From: Ruminococcus sp. UBA3800
GTDB taxonomy: Bacteria > Bacillota > Clostridia > Oscillospirales > Ruminococcaceae
DNA: 7,489 nt
Direction: 5' to 3'
NCBI GenBank assembly: GCA_002368715.1
Contig: DFEO01000085.1
Coordinates: forward strand, 1-7,489
Below are positions 4,805 to 7,489 of this stretch, piece by piece (position 1 is the first letter of the stretch; every line of letters starts with the position of its first letter). The notes under the pieces are model-generated. The model worked only from the letters and a program-made list of their open reading frames with translations, was not told where the DNA came from and did no database searches. The translations under genes and the position numbers were made by a program.

Positions 4805-7342
4805 TCAGAACCTCTTGATATGCTGAACCAGCAGCGCACACGCAGTGACTGCAAGATTATACACCAGAGCAAAGGTGGCTGTTATCTGGACAAAGGAGCC
4901 CGTGAGCATCATTACCGCACAGATCACAGCGCCCAGAGCAGCTGCGCTTGAAAGAACGGCAGCGCCGAGCTTTGTCGAAAAGCTGAGCCGCTTTGCACCG
5001 ATAACGAGCATAGCCAGCGACGGGAACCTTCCGCTGCAAAGCATGGAAGACTGTTCTCTCGGAGTATAGCCTGTTTCTTCCTCATAGCTCTCGTTATATC
5101 TGAATGGCAAAAGCCTTATGCTGTCTGCCGATATGCCAAACGTATCCGCCAGAAACTCTCTGTTTATAAAGCCGTCTACCGATCTGACCACTATGGAGAT
5201 GCCCTCTTTTTCAAGCTCCTGCATCCATTTTGAAACAGCAAGACCGCTGCTCACGGAGACTGAGAACATAGCGGCAACTATGCCCGAGATCGAAAGGTAG
5301 ATAACAGTGTTCTGCCCTGCATACTCCTTCTCCTTGCCGATAGTCGGCAGGCCGTCGATAGAGTGGTTCTCCATAAGCTCTCTCGAACCCAGCAGAACAC
5401 GTCTGTTGTCTATCCAGCCGGAAAGTCCCATACCGTCCTCATAGATATAGCTCTCCACAGGATACAGCAGCTCGGTCTTTCCACGAAGCATTTTATAGAA
5501 TGTGGGCTTTAGCACGCTCCCTGCCTGGCAGGCAAGGCTGGCAGCATTAAGGATACAGTCCTCGATAGAGACTGTTGACATTATTTTCAGGTTTGCAAGC
5601 TCCACCATTCCCTCGGGGAAAAGCTGCGAAGCATCTGCCAGAACGGTATTGGTATCAGCAAAATCCTTTACCGAGGAGTAGCCCAGCATCACGGAGGAAT
5701 ACTGGAGATATTTCTTTGTGGCTCTTGCAAGCGGAACATTTACTATCAGCATAGAAGCGATAGACGCACACATTGAGATAACGCCCGAGAAAGCGGCAAG
5801 TGCCACAAAAAGCTTCTCGGTCTTGTTCTGTGCTCCCTTATCAAAGAAGATGGACAGAACAGCGATGATTATCGCAGCGATCAGTATCGGGTAGCTCATC
5901 CTGTTTGCATAGTCGTCGGAAGCATCGGGAGTGTAACTGTTTCTTACAAAGCCGTCCACAAACTCGGTCTTTCTCAGCGCAGCTATCTTCGGGGCTGTCT
6001 GTGTCATACCTCTTGTAAAGTTCTCGGCTGTCTCCTCATCGCTTATGCTCTTCACGGCATAGCGCTCAAAGTCGCCCGCCACATATCTGAAATTGCGCTC
6101 GGTGCGCCTGATTATCATAAACTTGCCCATAGTGTTCACCATAAGGCCGAGTATAGCTATACCGGTGAAAACATGGTAAAAGCTGTTTCTCACGGAGTCA
6201 GGCTCGAACAGTGTGACTATCCCCACTATGACCGCCGAGAATATGGAAAGCGCCGCCAGCGAGTCACAGTCGGGCTTGTGGATGAAAAGGTTCTTTATCC
6301 CCTTGACCATAACATTATATGCCACGGCTATGGATATAAGCCCCAGTATCGTATTTGTGAAAACGTAAGCCGACGGGCTTATCGTTCTGTCAAAGGTCTT
6401 GATTATGGGCCAGTCCAGGTCATTTGCGAGGGTGATGAACAGCGAAGCTATGCTTGTGAACATAAGGATACACAGGCGGATAAAGAGGTTGTTCTTGATC
6501 TCCAGTATATCTGCAAGAGCCTTCGGTGCGTCCTCAAAGCGCTTGAACTCCTCCATATTGTGGAGTCTTCTTCCTGTCCTGCGCTCTTCCTCCTCGACTC
6601 TTTCAAGCTCCTCCAGTGCCTGCTCCTCTTCTTTCTCGGAGTCCAGCACAAAGTTCTCCACCTTCTTGCGCCTGCTCTTCTCAACGAAGTCGCTCTTCTG
6701 CTCGAAGCTTGCATTGTCGGGAAGATCAGGTCTGTCTATCTCCTCGGTCTTTGGGATTATCTTTCCTGTAAGCCCGTGAGCCACCTGAGAAAAGCTCTTT
6801 CTGCTGACAGGCTTTGCCGATATCTCGGGAGTATGAGAAACGCCTCTTTTACTTGCGATAACATTTATCCTATCGGCGTTCTCCTCATCCTCCTGCTCGG
6901 AAGATGTCATATCATCAAGCTTTTTCAAAACATCCTCTATGTTCTCGCCGCCGACAGCTGTGTCATCCGCCTTGGGCGGCTCGGGCTGTGCGTCCTGCAC
7001 CTGTGAAAGCCTGGCAGATGTGTCCTGAGACAGGCTCTCGAGGCTCCTGAGTATCTCATCCGAAGCGTCCTTTCCATCGGCTGATGACGCAGATCCGCCC
7101 GGGATAACAGGCTTCTGCACCCTCGGAAGAGCTCCGTTCCTGTCAGGGAAAGCCCTGTCTATATCCTCCAGCACCTTGCTGAAATCGGTATTCTGCTCAT
7201 ATCCCTCGTCATCGCTTCCCTCGGCAGACACCTCGGCTACGATGCGCCTGGCAGGAGTCGCCTCTGCGCCCTGAGCAAAATCACTGTTATCGTCATAGAT
7301 CTCATCATCGTCGGTAATATTCTTATTGAATCTATCCGCCAT
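4805..7342 (-). CDS. P-type ATPase-like membrane pseudoenzyme with long acidic tail (845 aa)
   Basis: The ATG at 7342 follows GGAGAGG. Residues 1-280 are polar, acidic and low in hydrophobics, with a Glu-rich helix at 234-256. Eight helices follow in 4+2+2 order (about 285-306, 325-346, 361-379, 387-409, 484-500, 511-536, 791-812, 817-838), the P1B heavy-metal ATPase plan. Between helices 6 and 7 lies a 250-residue domain with P1B landmarks: VLADASQLFPEG (567-578) where VVFDKTGTLTEG is expected, EDCILNAASL (594-603), GMGLSGWIDNRRVLLGSRELM (637-657) like the nucleotide-domain GxG segment, and LEKEGISIVVRSVDG (710-724) where LTGDN is expected. Asp570 aligns with the phosphorylated Asp, but the KTGT is lost. 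The CPC helix reads VNVPL, no TGE is found in the shortened loop (410-483), and GDGxND is absent. Pump activity is therefore unlikely; a regulatory or scaffold role is inference. Homology is my reading, not a search result. Confidence 0.75.
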   Translation of the reverse strand: MADRFNKNITDDDEIYDDNSDFAQGAEATPARRIVAEVSAEGSDDEGYEQNTDFSKVLEDIDRAFPDRNGALPRVQKPVIPGGSASSADGKDASDEILRSLESLSQDTSARLSQVQDAQPEPPKADDTAVGGENIEDVLKKLDDMTSSEQEDEENADRINVIASKRGVSHTPEISAKPVSRKSFSQVAHGLTGKIIPKTEEIDRPDLPDNASFEQKSDFVEKSRRKKVENFVLDSEKEEEQALEELERVEEEERRTGRRLHNMEEFKRFEDAPKALADILEIKNNLFIRLCILMFTSIASLFITLANDLDWPIIKTFDRTISPSAYVFTNTILGLISIAVAYNVMVKGIKNLFIHKPDCDSLAALSIFSAVIVGIVTLFEPDSVRNSFYHVFTGIAILGLMVNTMGKFMIIRRTERNFRYVAGDFERYAVKSISDEETAENFTRGMTQTAPKIAALRKTEFVDGFVRNSYTPDASDDYANRMSYPILIAAIIIAVLSIFFDKGAQNKTEKLFVALAAFSGVISMCASIASMLIVNVPLARATKKYLQYSSVMLGYSSVKDFADTNTVLADASQLFPEGMVELANLKIMSTVSIEDCILNAASLACQAGSVLKPTFYKMLRGKTELLYPVESYIYEDGMGLSGWIDNRRVLLGSRELMENHSIDGLPTIGKEKEYAGQNTVIYLSISGIVAAMFSVSVSSGLAVSKWMQELEKEGISIVVRSVDGFINREFLADTFGISADSIRLLPFRYNESYEEETGYTPREQSSMLCSGRFPSLAMLVIGAKRLSFSTKLGAAVLSSAAALGAVICAVMMLTGSFVQITATFALVYNLAVTACALLVQHIKRF

Positions 7343-7369
7343 TAAAGACCTCTCCTTTCGCTAGATCAA

Positions 7370-7390
7370 AGCAGAGCCTTCAGCCCTGCT
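7370..7390 (-). terminator. Weak hairpin at the end of the TrmH-type gene
   Basis: AGCAGGGC and GCTCTGCT pair over 8 bp with one G-U around a 5-base loop that contains the stop codon. On the minus strand TTTGATCT follows, so the U-run is only three. Only 27 bases separate it from the next start, with no clear promoter, so readthrough into the 845-codon gene is likely. It is probably a leaky terminator or a spacer structure. Confidence 0.4.
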
Positions 7391-7489
7391 CCTGTCTCTG
7401 TCTCACCGCTTCATACATAAATATCCCTGCAGCGACCGAGGCATTGAGAGAATTTATCCTGCCTTTCATCGGCAGACTGAGAAGAAAAT
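7380..7489 (-). CDS. SpoU/TrmH-family rRNA 2'-O-methyltransferase, C-terminal end (partial)
   Basis: The last 35 codons are visible, ending in TGA at 7382-7380; the start lies beyond the window. Residues P-M-K-G-R-I-N-S-L-N-A-S-V-A-A-G-I are the classic motif 3 of SPOUT (SpoU) methyltransferases, which forms the end of the knotted S-adenosylmethionine site and dimer interface. RlmB/TrmH paralogues in Clostridia end in just this way, with a YE.VRQR tail. The enzyme methylates the 2'-hydroxyl of a guanosine or similar nucleotide in 23S rRNA or tRNA; the RNA target and symbol (rlmB, trmH or yacO-like) cannot be decided from this fragment. It is the first gene of the visible block and may drive transcription of the genes below. 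Confidence 0.92.
   Translation of the reverse strand, partial: FLLSLPMKGRINSLNASVAAGIFMYEAVRQRQEQG

Noticed and set aside
6173..7006. Plus-strand open frame (277 codons) opposite the 845-residue membrane protein
   Set aside because: It is antisense to a continuous gene with a good ribosome site, and its product is a mirror of the biased codons with no domain I recognise.
4805..7342. Calling the 845-residue protein a working heavy-metal pump
   Set aside because: The KTGT of the phosphorylation loop, the TGE, the CPC helix and the GDGxND hinge are absent, and no N-terminal metal-binding CxxC domain is present.
1..7489. CRISPR array, tRNA, rRNA or insertion sequence
   Set aside because: I saw no regularly spaced repeats, no cloverleaf-like or rRNA sequence, and no transposase or terminal inverted repeats apart from the short recombinase-like fragment.

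Overview
The window looks like a chromosomal segment from a gut Oscillospiraceae bacterium, most likely a Ruminococcus-type Clostridia. This is inferred from Gram-positive style ribosome sites (AGGAGG-like), the MptD-type ECF/AraC pair, frequent TTG/GTG starts with overlapping stop/start codons, and the resemblance of TrmH, Ung and the deacetylase to Clostridia homologues. Every gene I can support lies on the minus strand, so transcription runs from 7489 toward 1. I saw no tRNA, rRNA, CRISPR array or intact mobile element.

Right part (7489 to 1683) is a compact block. It holds the end of a TrmH/RlmB-type rRNA methyltransferase, an 845-residue membrane protein, a 45-residue single-helix membrane protein, uracil-DNA glycosylase (ung) from a forced TTG start, a strong hairpin, a lipoprotein polysaccharide deacetylase, and a 482-residue multi-spanning YdcF/ElyC-type (DUF218) protein. 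The last two overlap by GTGA. The block mixes housekeeping (rRNA modification, uracil repair) with cell-envelope functions. Its most unusual member is the 845-residue protein. It keeps the eight-helix plan and the nucleotide-domain landmarks of a heavy-metal (P1B) P-type ATPase, but the phosphorylation motif, TGE loop, CPC helix and GDGxND hinge are all gone. I read it as a P-type ATPase-derived pseudoenzyme with a long acidic, probably disordered cytoplasmic tail.

Middle part (1682 to 758) is AT-richer and looks accessory. A possible 30-residue ORF, whose TTG start coincides with a perfect TTGACA -35 box, leads by ATGA overlap into a membrane-anchored protein of unknown function (158 residues). 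Next come decayed coding remnants that join a calcium-binding DxDGD-type segment to something like a tyrosine-recombinase C-terminus. A bidirectional-looking terminator closes this part.

Left part (757 to 1) has a good sigma-A promoter with an extended -10 and two perfect palindromes in the leader. It then has a 62-codon gene that appears to be an MptD/Trep_Strep ECF-transporter S component with its middle removed, coupled by ATGA to an AraC-family regulator that runs out of the window.
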